Part shown: positions 1-8,949 of the stretch, piece after piece
Numbering within the stretch: position 1 is the stretch's first letter
Layout of the letters: each line of letters opens with the position of its first letter
Source: Ohessyouella blattaphilus
GTDB taxonomy: Bacteria > Bacillota > Clostridia > Lachnospirales > Lachnospiraceae
Direction of reading: 5' to 3'
Assembly: GCF_024721265.1 (NCBI RefSeq)
Contig: NZ_JAMXOC010000013.1
Location: 1-64,000 of the forward strand
Length of the DNA: 64,000 nt
Notes under the pieces: model-generated
The model's input: only the letters and a program-made list of their open reading frames with translations
The model's database searches: none
What the model was told of the DNA's origin: nothing
Made by a program: the position numbers and the translations under genes

Positions 1-6
1 AAAAAA

Positions 7-45
7 GGAATCTACAAGCCTTGTAAACAGAGGGCTAGAGATTCC
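7..45 (+). promoter_or_regulatory. Hairpin in the leader of the first GH3 gene
   Basis: A nested inverted repeat lies just before the first gene. The outer arms are GGAATCT (7-13) and AGATTCC (39-45), and the inner arms are AGCC (17-20) and GGCT (33-36). No U-run follows, so it is not a classical terminator. It may be an mRNA leader structure or an operator. The true promoter is probably outside the window. Confidence 0.4.
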
Positions 46-77
46 GAGAGACTATCAAAAAGATTGGAGGAGAGAAT

Positions 78-2801
78 ATGGAAAAGGTTACAAGAAAACC
101 CGGAAAGGCAGGCGCAATTATAACGAGTCTATTGCTGGTAGTATTGATTGTAGTGAATGTGGTATGTGGAATGTACTACAATGTTATCACTCAATTCTTC
201 TCGAAAGCGCAGGTAGATGAAGAAGCAACCAAAGCAGCCTCGGCAACAGCTCGAGAGGTGGCAGAACGGATCGAAGAGGAAGGGATTGTTCTGCTTAAGA
301 ATGCAAATCAAGCTTTACCGTTAAATGAAAAAGACACAAATGTAAATGTGTTTGGCTGGGCGTCAATCAATCCGGTGTACAGTGGTGTTGGTACAGGTGG
401 GGGAAATGAAGATAATGCAACTTCGTTTCTGGAAGGACTTGAGAATTCAGGTTTTGCGGTTAATGATAAGCTGGTTGAATTCTATGAGAACAGTGATGTG
501 TCCAGTACTTCAAAAGATTCATATGGATCATTTTCAACGGACTATACGAAACATCAAGTGCCGGTAAGTGAATATTCAGAGGAATTGCTAAGTGATGCGC
601 AGGAATTTTCTGATGTGGCGCTGATTATGTTTAGCCGGATTGGCGGCGAAGGTGCTTCTGATGTGCCGATGGATATGAGTGAACTGGGAGGAGCAGCTGA
701 CGAACACTATCTGGAATTAAGCCAAGAAGAGAAGGACTTAATTGATATGGTTGATGGACTTGGCTTTGAAAAGGTTGTGTTAGTGCTTAACTCTAGCTAT
801 CCAATTGAAGTGAGTGTTCTCGATGAGGATAAAGTGGATTCAGCAATCTGGATCGGTGGTCCGGGTGAAGCTGGGATGAATGCAGTTGGCAGGGTACTGG
901 CCGGTGAAGTAAATCCATCTGGACGGCTTGTAAATACATATGCGCGCGACTTGATGTCATCACCAGCGGCAATGAGTTTTGGTGATCATTATTATACAGG
1001 TACAGAATATATGACATCAGACTGGTATGGGAACGAATATGAGACACATCAAAGTTATGTGGATTATGTGGAAGGAATTTATGTGGGGTATCGTTATTAT
1101 GAGACCCGTTATGTTGATAATGAGACTTTTACCTGCGATGAAGAGGCGTATCGGCAGGCTGTACAGTATCCTTTTGGCTATGGTTTGAGTTACAGTGAGT
1201 TCAAGCAGGAAATAGATAGTTTCGAAGCAGACGATGAAATGATTGCCCTGTCGGTTAAAGTGACTAACACTGGGGATACAGCAGGAAAAGAAGTGGTTCA
1301 AGTCTATTATACGGCACCGTACATCGTCGGTGGAATCGAAAAATCACACGTTGTATTAGCGGAATTTGGCAAGACAGATATTCTTGAACCGGGTGAATCG
1401 GAACTGGTGGAAATTTCGTTTGCGGTAGAAGAGATGGCTTCGTTCGATTATGAAGATCAAGGATGCTATGTATTAGATGAAGGAAATTATCAGATCAAAC
1501 TGATGAAAAATGCTCATGAAGTGATTGATTCACGGGACTATAAAGTAGCAAGCACTATTGTTTATAATGAAGACAATAAACGGGACAGTGACAATGTAGC
1601 TGCCGTCACACATTTCGAGGAAGCGGAAGGCGATGTGGAGATTACATATGTATCACGTGCCGATTGGGAAGGCACTATGCCCAAAGATGTTCCGATGGAA
1701 CGGGAACCGCAGGATGGGATGATGGAGAAGATCAATGATTACTCGGCGCCGGAAGTCGAAGAGACAGAAGACATTGTGATAGCAGACCATGGAATGAAGT
1801 TGGAAGAAATGATTGGTCTTGATTATGATGATCCCAAATGGGAACAGCTTCTGGAACAGGTTTCAGTAGAAGAGATGCAGAAGTTGATCGGTTATGGCGG
1901 ATTCGCAACACAGGTAATAAAATCGATTGATAAGCCCTATTCTATTGACTTGGATGGTCCGGCAGGATTGAAAGCCTTGGTTAATGAAACAGCTTATGAA
2001 GGGGTTGGTTATACCACGGGAGTAGTAGTGGCGAGTACATGGAATACAGAACTGGTTCAGGAGATGGGCGAGTGCTTTAGTGCAGAAGCTGATGCGTGGA
2101 AGGTGAATGGTATTTATGGCCCATCGATGAATATTCAAAGAATCCCGTTTGGCGGCCGGAATTATGAGTATTATTCAGAAGACAGTCTGATTAGCGGTAA
2201 GATTGCAGCGAGTCTGGTGACTGGATTTAATACCAATGACGTTTATAATTATATTAAACATTTTGCTATGTATAATCAATGTACCAATGCGGCAGGTATT
2301 GTCGTTTGGAGCAATGAACAGGCAATTCGTGAGATTTATCTTCGCCCATTTGAAATCTGTGTGAAAGAAGCGGATACTCATGCGGTGATGTCATCCTATA
2401 ACCGGATTGGAAGCGACTGGTCTGGTGCCAGCAAAGCATTGTTAACGGATGTTCTGCGCGACGAATGGGGATTTGAGGGAATGGTGATCTCCGATTGGGT
2501 ACTGGGTGACTATATGAATGCAGAACAAGGAATCCATGCAGGGAATGATTTAATGCTTAATACTCTCGGCAGTACAGTGGATGACACCAGTAATGCCGGA
2601 AAACAGGCAATGCGTAAAGCTACTCACAACATCCTTTACACAGTTGTCAATTCCAATGCTATGGAAATTGCATATTATGGTCCGACACTATATTGGCTGT
2701 ATATGCTCATCGGTGTTGATGTGGCTGCTGTAATTGGTGCAATTGCTTTCTTCATCAGAAGAAATAAGAAAATGAAAGCATATAAAGAAGCAAATCGCTA
2801 G
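78..2801 (+). CDS. GH3 beta-glycosidase, circularly permuted, anchored at both ends
   Basis: Probable extracellular, membrane-tethered family 3 glycoside hydrolase (beta-glucosidase or beta-xylosidase type), 907 residues. The domains are in reverse order. The GH3 C-terminal alpha/beta domain comes first (about 60-300, with GIVLLKN and GGPGEAG motifs), then the fibronectin-III-like domain (about 375-490). The catalytic TIM barrel is last (about 580-840), with GGRNYEYYSED, KHFAMYNQ and VISDW, where D806 is the expected nucleophile. A hydrophobic N-terminal helix (about 12-35) without a clear cleavage site and a C-terminal helix (about 870-893) followed by RRNKK suggest an enzyme loop held outside between two membrane anchors. 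The start has a strong GGAGG site. The next GH3 gene begins 16 bases downstream. Reversed GH3 enzymes are known in ruminal clostridia; the two anchors are the odd part. Confidence 0.88.
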   Translation: MEKVTRKPGKAGAIITSLLLVVLIVVNVVCGMYYNVITQFFSKAQVDEEATKAASATAREVAERIEEEGIVLLKNANQALPLNEKDTNVNVFGWASINPVYSGVGTGGGNEDNATSFLEGLENSGFAVNDKLVEFYENSDVSSTSKDSYGSFSTDYTKHQVPVSEYSEELLSDAQEFSDVALIMFSRIGGEGASDVPMDMSELGGAADEHYLELSQEEKDLIDMVDGLGFEKVVLVLNSSYPIEVSVLDEDKVDSAIWIGGPGEAGMNAVGRVLAGEVNPSGRLVNTYARDLMSSPAAMSFGDHYYTGTEYMTSDWYGNEYETHQSYVDYVEGIYVGYRYYETRYVDNETFTCDEEAYRQAVQYPFGYGLSYSEFKQEIDSFEADDEMIALSVKVTNTGDTAGKEVVQVYYTAPYIVGGIEKSHVVLAEFGKTDILEPGESELVEISFAVEEMASFDYEDQGCYVLDEGNYQIKLMKNAHEVIDSRDYKVASTIVYNEDNKRDSDNVAAVTHFEEAEGDVEITYVSRADWEGTMPKDVPMEREPQDGMMEKINDYSAPEVEETEDIVIADHGMKLEEMIGLDYDDPKWEQLLEQVSVEEMQKLIGYGGFATQVIKSIDKPYSIDLDGPAGLKALVNETAYEGVGYTTGVVVASTWNTELVQEMGECFSAEADAWKVNGIYGPSMNIQRIPFGGRNYEYYSEDSLISGKIAASLVTGFNTNDVYNYIKHFAMYNQCTNAAGIVVWSNEQAIREIYLRPFEICVKEADTHAVMSSYNRIGSDWSGASKALLTDVLRDEWGFEGMVISDWVLGDYMNAEQGIHAGNDLMLNTLGSTVDDTSNAGKQAMRKATHNILYTVVNSNAMEIAYYGPTLYWLYMLIGVDVAAVIGAIAFFIRRNKKMKAYKEANR

Positions 2802-2817
2802 CAAAGGAGGGGGAAGC

Positions 2818-5262
2818 ATGCTGCAATACGAAGACATTATCAAACAAATGTCGCTGGAAGAGAAGGCGATATTCTTGACCGGCAAAAGTGTCTGGGAAAG
2901 CCGTGACTTTCCTCAGTATGGAATTCCCAGCTGTTTCTTTGCCGATGGTCCTCATGGCTTGCGTAAGCAAGCCGGGGCTGCGGACCATCTGGGTCTCAAT
3001 GCCAGTGAAGAAGCAACCTGCTTCCCCACTGCGGCAGCCATTGCGAACAGCTGGGATATAAAGCTAGGTGAGGAAATTGGTATGGCACTGGGACGGGAAG
3101 CCCGGAGCCAAGGCGTTGATGTAGTGCTGGGCCCAGGGCTTAATATTAAACGGAATCCATTATGCGGGCGGAATTTTGAATACTTTTCAGAGGATCCTTA
3201 CTTAAGTGGAAAGATGGCTGCGGGCTATATTAAAGGGATTCAAAGCCAGGGAGTGGCTGCTTGTCCAAAACATTTTGCAGTCAACAATCAGGAACGCCGG
3301 CGGATGGCAAGTGACAGTATTATCGATGAACGGACATTGAGAGAAATCTATTTGACCGGATTTGAGATTGCTGTAACTGAAGCGAAGCCAAGAACGATTA
3401 TGTCTTCTTACAATCGGATCAACGGCGAATATGCCCATGAAAATACGCATTTACTTCAAGAAATCTTACGGCAGGAATGGGGATTTGAAGGGGCTGTGGT
3501 TACAGATTGGGGCGGTGGGAATGATTGCGTTAAGGCGGTTAAAAACGGAGGCACATTAGAGATGCCTTCGGCTGGCGGCGATTCCTGCAGGCAGTTAATA
3601 GATGCGGTTAGAAAAGGTGAGCTGGATGAAGCTGATATTGATACCCGTGTGGATGAATTGATTCGTGTGGTGATGGAGATTTCAGATCATCATGAAGCTG
3701 GGCCTGAGATGGAAGAATTACGGGAAAGGCATCATCAACTGGCGAAAGAAGCAGCATGCGCCGCAGCTGTACTATTGAAAAATGAGGGACAGATTCTGCC
3801 CCTGCAGCCACAAACAAAGGTAGGGGTGATTGGAGATTTTGCAGAGACACCCCGTTATCAAGGGGCTGGATCCAGTATTGTTAACACTAGCATGGTGGAT
3901 AAAGCAGCGGCGGCATTCTCCCAATCCCAGTTAGAACTTATTGGGGTCGAAAAAGGCTTTGAAAGAAATGGCGGTCAATATACATATTTAAAAGAGCGGG
4001 CAGTTCATCTGGCTCAGGAAGCGGAAGTAGTCATTTTATATCTCGGCTTACCGGAGACGAGCGAGACAGAAGGAGTCGACCGCAGTCATATGAGACTGCC
4101 GGACAATCAAATCGAATTACTTGAAGAGCTGGCGGAAGTCAATCCAAATATCGTTGTGGTATTAAGTGCCGGATCTGCTGTAGAGGTAGAGTGGCAAGGA
4201 AGGTGTAAGGCTTTGTTATATGCGGGGCTGTGCGGTGAAGCTGGCGCCGGGGCGATGGTGGAGATTATTACTGGCAAGGCAGATCCGGCCGGCCGGCTTT
4301 CTGAAACCTATCCGCATAAGCTGGAAGATGTATCTTCCTATCACTATTTCTCAAAAGAAGGTGGTAATGCAGAATATCGGGAAGGTATTTATGTTGGCTA
4401 CCGGTATTTTGAAACCGCCGGAGTGCCGGTGGCATTTCCATTTGGTTACGGTCTTTCTTATACCCGCTTCGAGTATTGTGACCTGCAGCTGGATCAAAAG
4501 GGAGTTTCCTTTACAATAGCTAATATTGGTGATAGAGATGGCTGGGAAGTACCGCAGTTATATGTTGCCTGCAGAGAACGGCGGATATTCCGGGCGGCCA
4601 AGGAATTGAAAGGGTTTGAGAAGATATTTGTAAAATCCGGGGAGAAGAAAAGAGTTACCATTCCTTTTGATGACAAAACCTTCCGTTACTTTAATGCCGA
4701 TACAGATCAATGGGAAGTCGAAGCGGGTGTGTATGAAATATTGATTGGTGCCAATGTAAGAGATATCAAATTGTCTGCGGCTATTGAGTGTGAAGGAAGC
4801 GAAGGAATTGTAAAATGCGGGAAGAAAGAGCTGCCGCAGTATTATACTGGCAAAGTTCAGGATATCAATGACCAGGAGTTCTTACAGCTTCTGGGAAGAA
4901 CATGTGAAGAGGAAAGGGGCCGGAGGGTTCTGGCAGAAAACAACACAGTTGGTGATATGAGGTATGCAAAGAGCGGAATTGCCAGGTGGGTGTGCCGCCG
5001 ACTGGAACATTTGATGGAGAAGAAGATGAAGGCGGGTAAGCCGGACTTGAACCTCATATTTGTATCCAGCATGCCGTTTCGGGCCATCGCAAAAATGACA
5101 GAAGGACAAGTCAATATGAAGATGGTGGGACATATCTTAGAAATGGTAAACGGACATGTGCTAAAAGGCGTTGTTAAGATTGTGCCGGAATACTTTCGGA
5201 ACCGCCGGGAAAACAGAGCGTTAGAGCGCCGTCTGGCAGAAGATCATAATAGAAGGAGCTAG
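2818..5262 (+). CDS. GH3 beta-glycosidase, canonical domain order
   Basis: Cytoplasmic family 3 glycoside hydrolase of 814 residues with no signal peptide. The barrel comes first (about 1-290), with FFADGPHGLRKQ near the start, CGRNFEYFSEDP, CPKHFAVNNQE and VVTDW, where D230 is the expected nucleophile. The C-terminal sandwich follows (about 305-520, AAVLLKNEGQILPL and YQGAGSS), then the Fn3-like domain (PFGYGLSY onward). The last 150 residues or so are an extra helical tail that I do not recognise. It follows the membrane-bound GH3 closely and shares its strand, which suggests that glycosides trimmed outside are finished inside. The exact sugar (glucoside, xyloside or steroid/plant aglycone glycoside) cannot be read from sequence. 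Confidence 0.9.
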   Translation: MLQYEDIIKQMSLEEKAIFLTGKSVWESRDFPQYGIPSCFFADGPHGLRKQAGAADHLGLNASEEATCFPTAAAIANSWDIKLGEEIGMALGREARSQGVDVVLGPGLNIKRNPLCGRNFEYFSEDPYLSGKMAAGYIKGIQSQGVAACPKHFAVNNQERRRMASDSIIDERTLREIYLTGFEIAVTEAKPRTIMSSYNRINGEYAHENTHLLQEILRQEWGFEGAVVTDWGGGNDCVKAVKNGGTLEMPSAGGDSCRQLIDAVRKGELDEADIDTRVDELIRVVMEISDHHEAGPEMEELRERHHQLAKEAACAAAVLLKNEGQILPLQPQTKVGVIGDFAETPRYQGAGSSIVNTSMVDKAAAAFSQSQLELIGVEKGFERNGGQYTYLKERAVHLAQEAEVVILYLGLPETSETEGVDRSHMRLPDNQIELLEELAEVNPNIVVVLSAGSAVEVEWQGRCKALLYAGLCGEAGAGAMVEIITGKADPAGRLSETYPHKLEDVSSYHYFSKEGGNAEYREGIYVGYRYFETAGVPVAFPFGYGLSYTRFEYCDLQLDQKGVSFTIANIGDRDGWEVPQLYVACRERRIFRAAKELKGFEKIFVKSGEKKRVTIPFDDKTFRYFNADTDQWEVEAGVYEILIGANVRDIKLSAAIECEGSEGIVKCGKKELPQYYTGKVQDINDQEFLQLLGRTCEEERGRRVLAENNTVGDMRYAKSGIARWVCRRLEHLMEKKMKAGKPDLNLIFVSSMPFRAIAKMTEGQVNMKMVGHILEMVNGHVLKGVVKIVPEYFRNRRENRALERRLAEDHNRRS

Positions 5263-5265
5263 TTG

Positions 5266-5838
5266 ATGGAGAAAATTCAAAAGCGATGGGAGACATTTCA
5301 AAATAAATATCCGGGAATTTCGCGATTATTACTTTTTTTTGTACTTTCAAACGGGGTTACCCTCATGCAGCTTCTTCTGATGCCGTTGGTTAAATCATTG
5401 TTTGGTCTGACCAGCCTGATAGATATTAATTTTCAGGTTGGAGCTGTTGGCAAGGGGCATCCGCAATATTATGTGTTTGATTATGCAAAAGGGGCATTAG
5501 CGGCTGGCGGTGGCGGCGGCCTGGCTTATTTTCTGGCTGTTCAGATGACTCTTGCAGCAGCGCAGGTGATAAATTTCTTTCTACAACGGAATATCACTTT
5601 TAAAGCAACAAATAGTGTCAAGAAAGCAGCAATGTGGTATATCATTGCCTATCTCTTTATCACATTGGGTGCTGCAGTTTTACAAGGCTTTTATAAGCAG
5701 CCGATCTATGAATATTTTATCAGCAGCATCGGTTCCGGGGGTGAGATTATAGCGGATATTATCACCATGTTGATTAACAGTGTTATCTCGTTCTGGGTAT
5801 TCTATCCGATTATGAAAATAATATTTAAAAGTAAGTAA
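5266..5838 (+). CDS. GtrA-like polytopic membrane protein
   Basis: Small integral membrane protein of 190 residues with four predicted helices (about 20-40, 85-105, 125-145 and 165-185). The motif NFFLQRNITF after helix 2 matches the NFxxxRxxxF signature of GtrA-type proteins, which move or support polyprenyl-linked sugars in the envelope. A glycine run (AAGGGGGLAYF) precedes helix 2. A TTG codon directly abuts the stop of the upstream gene, but the ATG three bases later (5266) has better spacing from AGGAG (5254-5258), so I start there. It is the last gene of the GH3 operon and is followed by a strong terminator. The link to the two GH3 enzymes is positional only. Confidence 0.6.
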   Translation: MEKIQKRWETFQNKYPGISRLLLFFVLSNGVTLMQLLLMPLVKSLFGLTSLIDINFQVGAVGKGHPQYYVFDYAKGALAAGGGGGLAYFLAVQMTLAAAQVINFFLQRNITFKATNSVKKAAMWYIIAYLFITLGAAVLQGFYKQPIYEYFISSIGSGGEIIADIITMLINSVISFWVFYPIMKIIFKSK

Positions 5839-5870
5839 ACATATCTTCAGTAAAAAGTAAGAAAACTGTA

Positions 5871-5925
5871 AAAAAGCACCACTTTGTGATAAGATTTTAT
5901 GAACAAAGGACGGTGCTTTTTATAT
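5871..5925 (+). terminator. Terminator of the GH3-GtrA operon
   Basis: Long inverted repeat AAAAAGCACC-ACTTTGT (5871-5887) pairing with ACAAAGG-A-CGGTGCTTTTT (5903-5921), ending in a T-rich run. It closes the operon 30 bases after the stop codon. Confidence 0.85.
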
Positions 5926-6095
5926 ATAAAAGTTTAAAGAGTGAAGATACTGACTGGTTTTATAAGGTGCAGAAAAAATAAATTTATAGGGAGGTAGTGT
6001 GAAAGAAAGTAGAGGACAGCCCAAAAGTGGCGCACTTACTTAAGCTGTCAGTAAATGACAACTTTTTAGTGGCGTAAATATTATTAGCAATTACT

Positions 6096-6690
6096 TTAAG
6101 AAGCTATTGGTTTTGGTGGAGGATATAATCCCTCGCGTTGCAATAGTTTCATGGCTTGCTTGATAGCTTTTGCTTTTTGTTTTTCCAGTAAAGCTTCAGG
6201 CATATCGATTTTATATAAATCGCTTGGATTCCATGTTTCACCAGTTGATAACATCTGATAGATAGCAGTCAGAATCATCCGAGCGATTGCAATAATGGCT
6301 CTTTTCTTGCCACGACGTTTCATAAGAGATTCATATTTCTTTTTGTAGTAAGGAGATTTTTCGGATTTGACGGCTGCATGAGCGCACTGTACTAATGCAG
6401 GTTTGAGGTAGACTCCGGCACGTGTAACCCGAACTGATTTCTTCTTACCACCAGATTCATTGCTGCCAGGAGTTAATCCTGCCCAGCAACATAAACGTTT
6501 GGAACTTGAAAACTGGGTCATATCAATACCTATTTCGGAGATGATAGTGATTGCACTATCACGTTTCACACCCGGAATAGTCATTAGAAACTGGATAGCA
6601 TTTTCATAATCAGGATCAGAAGAAATCAAATGTTCAATTTCACGGTCTATATCATTGATTTCAGCTGTGATATAATCCACTATTTTATAT
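6096..6690 (-). pseudogene. IS110-family transposase, C-terminal remnant
   Basis: Only the C-terminal half of an IS110-type transposase survives. It contains the Transposase_20 helix-hairpin region (FLMTIPGVKRDSAITIISEI) and the AGLTPGSNESGGKKK segment carrying the conserved serine, followed by the basic C-terminus. The N-terminal DEDD/RuvC-like domain is absent. Reading the frame upstream beyond about 6690 only gives the antisense of the XRE gene, so the element was cut at that junction. Without the DEDD domain it cannot transpose. About 100 noncoding bases (roughly 5990-6095) downstream of its stop probably belong to the same element. It marks the left border of the arsenic island. Confidence 0.8.
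6668..6676 (+). promoter_or_regulatory. Extended -10 promoter for the XRE gene inside the IS remnant
   Basis: TGATATAAT at 6668-6676 is a perfect extended -10 (TG-N-TATAAT), 30 bases before the XRE start. No good -35 is seen (TATATC at 17 bp spacing), as is common for extended -10 promoters. The element lies in antisense orientation within the truncated transposase reading frame, or exactly at its junction. Confidence 0.5.
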
Positions 6691-6705
6691 ATAGGTGGTG
6701 AAAAC

Positions 6706-7062
6706 ATGAAAAGGCTTACTGAAACATTTGATTTTAGGGCATTAGGACGTGCAATTAAAAAGGCACGTGAAGCAAATGGAATTACGAGAGAACAACTAGC
6801 CGAAACTCTGGACCTTGCTCCAAGGCATATACAGTCCATTGAAAATGAAGGACAGCACCCCAGTTTTCAATTATTCATCAGACTTATTACCATGTTTGAT
6901 ATATCAGCAGACCAGTACATATACCCAAATAAAAAGGGAAGCAAGTCAACAATACATCGACAAATCGAAACCGCTCTTGATAATCTTAGCGAAAAAGAGC
7001 TTATTATAATCGCCGCTACAATTAGAGGGATACGTGATGCTAAAGAGCAAACGGAAGAATAG
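6706..7062 (+). CDS. XRE-family regulator of conjugative-element type
   Basis: DNA-binding protein of 118 residues. The N-terminal Cro/C1 helix-turn-helix spans about 10-65 (IKKAREANGITREQLAE, then PRHIQSIENEGQHPS), and a short helical C-terminal half ends in a charged tail. The arrangement and tail closely resemble the small regulators carried by Tn1549-like conjugative transposons of clostridia. Start ATG at 6706 has GGTGG upstream. Its promoter lies in the IS110 remnant. It faces the arsenic operon, which converges on it. It is probably a leftover element regulator; the target is not visible here. Confidence 0.75.
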   Translation: MKRLTETFDFRALGRAIKKAREANGITREQLAETLDLAPRHIQSIENEGQHPSFQLFIRLITMFDISADQYIYPNKKGSKSTIHRQIETALDNLSEKELIIIAATIRGIRDAKEQTEE

Positions 7063-7088
7063 AAGTCTTCGTTTGCTCTTTAGCTTTA
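7039..7088 (+). terminator. Terminator overlapping the end of the XRE gene
   Basis: Left arm 7039-7058 (GCTAAAGAGCAAACGGAAGA) and right arm 7066-7084 pair over about 19 bp with one unpaired base, then TTTATA. The left arm is inside the coding sequence of the XRE gene. It also separates that gene from the convergent arsenic operon. Confidence 0.75.
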
Positions 7089-7102
7089 TAACGAACCCTT
7101 TT

Positions 7103-7498
7103 CTATAAAATATGGTTTTTTAATGCTAAAATATTCTTTTCAATTTCTATAATCACTTCTTTAAAAAAAGCATCGCTTTTTCCAGTTGGGTCTGGCAGAT
7201 TCCAATTATCATCAAAAGTTTTGCCGATATATGGGCAACCAACGTCACACCCCATAGATATAGCAATATTAGGAGCAGGTATATCTGCAATGGTTTTACT
7301 ATACTGTGTTTGTTCCATGTCAATCCCATAAAGTTGTTTTATCAACCGAACAGCATCTTGATTAATTTGCGGTTTTGTTTCCGTTCCTGCCGAATAGAAA
7401 TCAAATATGTCACCTGCAAAGTGTTTACCAAGAGCTTCGGCAATTTGACTTCGACACGAATTATGAACACAAATAAAAGCTATTTTCTTTTTATTCAT
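7103..7498 (-). CDS. arsC: Arsenate reductase, thioredoxin-coupled type
   Basis: Reduces arsenate to arsenite in the cytoplasm, so that the Acr3 pump can expel it. The protein has 131 residues with the low-molecular-weight phosphatase fold. The P-loop CVHNSCR gives nucleophile C10, with C15 and R16 in the same loop. A second redox pair lies at C84 and C88 (GCDVGC), as in the pI258-type enzymes that pass a disulfide along and are recycled by thioredoxin. The conserved LPDPTG follows. It is the last gene of the ars operon and its start overlaps the end of acr3 by 8 bases, so translation is probably coupled. The two thioredoxin-like genes of the same operon are candidate reductants. Confidence 0.93.
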   Translation of the reverse strand: MNKKKIAFICVHNSCRSQIAEALGKHFAGDIFDFYSAGTETKPQINQDAVRLIKQLYGIDMEQTQYSKTIADIPAPNIAISMGCDVGCPYIGKTFDDNWNLPDPTGKSDAFFKEVIIEIEKNILALKNHIL

Positions 7499-8537
7499 TT
7501 ACAAACCAACCTTTCGTATTATTTGCAATTTTCACCAGTAATAGCATCACAGGTACTTCTGTAAGAACTCCTACTGTGGTTGCTAATGCAGCAGGTGATG
7601 TTGTTCCAAATAAAGCAATCGCTACTGCAACAGCAAGCTCAAAAAAGTTTGATGCTCCTATCATCCCTGCTGGGGCTGCGATATTATATGGCAATTTCAA
7701 AATACGGCAGGCTATATATGCGATTGCAAATATCAAAAAGGTTTGCAAAATTAACGGAACGGCAATCAGAACAATATGAAGCGGATTTTCCAGAATAACA
7801 TTCCCTTGAAAAGAAAAAATCATAATCAGTGTTAGCAAAAGTCCTATGCTTGTGGCATTGTCGAACTTATGAATGAAGATGTTTTCCAAGTAATCCTTGC
7901 CTTTTTTCTTAACTACAAGATAGCGTGTCGCTAATCCGCCAATAAGCGGTATTACTACAAATAATACAACAGATATTATAAGAGTGTCCCATGGTACTGA
8001 AACATTAGAAACACCAAGCAGGAATTTTACAATTGGCACGAATGCCAAAAGAATGATAAGGTCATTAGTTGCGACCTGCACTACGGTATAAGCTGGATTC
8101 CCTTTTGTTAAAGAACTCCAAACAAACACCATTGCTGTGCAGGGAGCAGCTCCAAGTAAAACTGCTCCTGCAAGATACTCTGTTGCAAGTTCTGGCATGA
8201 TAAATGCTTTGAAAATCACAAAGAAAAATAGACTTGCAATTCCATACATTGTAAAAGGCTTGATAAACCAATTGGTTATCCATGTAACAAATAGTCCTTT
8301 TGGGTTTTTCCCAACGTTTTTTATGCTTTGAAAATCAACCTTTATCATCATGGGGTATATCATTAGCCAAATAAGTATCGCCATAGGTATAGATACCTTT
8401 GCATATTCAAACTGATTGAGAAAGGTTGGGATACCCGGCAAATACTTTCCAATAGCTACCCCCACAATCATACAGATAATAACCCAGAGGGATAGATATT
8501 TTTGAAAAACACTAATACTACTTTTTTCTCTGTTCAT
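7491..8537 (-). CDS. acr3: Acr3-family arsenite efflux permease
   Basis: Exports arsenite across the cytoplasmic membrane. It has 348 residues and about ten transmembrane helices, normal for the Acr3 (bile acid/Na+ symporter superfamily) pumps. Typical motifs are PMAILIWLMIYPMMIKVDF in helix 2-3, the conserved cysteine in GAAPCTAMVFVWS, and NDLIIL. A strong AAGGAG site precedes the ATG. It sits between the small thioredoxin gene and arsC, which it overlaps by 8 bases. It acts with arsC: reduction first, then export. Confidence 0.95.
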   Translation of the reverse strand: MNREKSSISVFQKYLSLWVIICMIVGVAIGKYLPGIPTFLNQFEYAKVSIPMAILIWLMIYPMMIKVDFQSIKNVGKNPKGLFVTWITNWFIKPFTMYGIASLFFFVIFKAFIMPELATEYLAGAVLLGAAPCTAMVFVWSSLTKGNPAYTVVQVATNDLIILLAFVPIVKFLLGVSNVSVPWDTLIISVVLFVVIPLIGGLATRYLVVKKKGKDYLENIFIHKFDNATSIGLLLTLIMIFSFQGNVILENPLHIVLIAVPLILQTFLIFAIAYIACRILKLPYNIAAPAGMIGASNFFELAVAVAIALFGTTSPAALATTVGVLTEVPVMLLLVKIANNTKGWFVNE

Positions 8538-8550
8538 TGATTATCGCTCC

Positions 8551-8922
8551 TTAGAAGCCTAGCTTTTGAAATAACTTTTCGACATCGGCAGGTTTCAAAA
8601 CCTTTCCCATAGAGACAACCTTCTCGTTAACAACAAGTGCAGGCATACTCATAGCTCCATATTCCATAACTTTTTGCATATCGGTAACATATTCAACTTC
8701 TACGCTAAATCCCATTGTTGCCACAGCTTTTTTTGTGTTTTCAAGTAAGTCGTGACAATTTTTACACCCTGAACCTAGTACTTTAATACAGCAGATTCCA
8801 TCCTTTGCCTCATCACAGCAATCGTTTACGATTTCATCAACCTCACTTGTAGGACATTCTCCATTGCATGAACAAGCAGGTACCTTTTCTTCTTTTTTCT
8901 TTCCAAAATTAAATAATGCCAT
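8551..8922 (-). CDS. Small thioredoxin-like (redox-active disulfide) protein
   Basis: Protein of 123 residues. The C-terminal 78 residues form a thioredoxin-like fold of the small glutaredoxin-like type often seen beside arsenic genes, with active site GCKNC and the cis-proline region MSMPALVVNE. An N-terminal extension is rich in cysteine (CSCNGEC, DCC, CC) and may bind metal or arsenite. RBS AGGAGG is well placed. Likely role: recycling the ArsC disulfide or handling arsenite near the pump. That role is inferred from position. Confidence 0.8.
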   Translation of the reverse strand: MALFNFGKKKEEKVPACSCNGECPTSEVDEIVNDCCDEAKDGICCIKVLGSGCKNCHDLLENTKKAVATMGFSVEVEYVTDMQKVMEYGAMSMPALVVNEKVVSMGKVLKPADVEKLFQKLGF

Positions 8923-8949
8923 AATATTTTCCTCCTATTTTTTGTTTGA

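Noticed and set aside
5990-6095. Bridge RNA of the IS110 remnant
   Set aside because: The IS110-group bridge RNA comes from the noncoding end upstream of the transposase, which is lost here. The short remaining end shows no clear loops.
6690-6839. Longer N-terminus for the IS110 transposase reading frame
   Set aside because: It is antisense to the XRE gene and shows no DEDD motif. The frame is open by chance across the junction.
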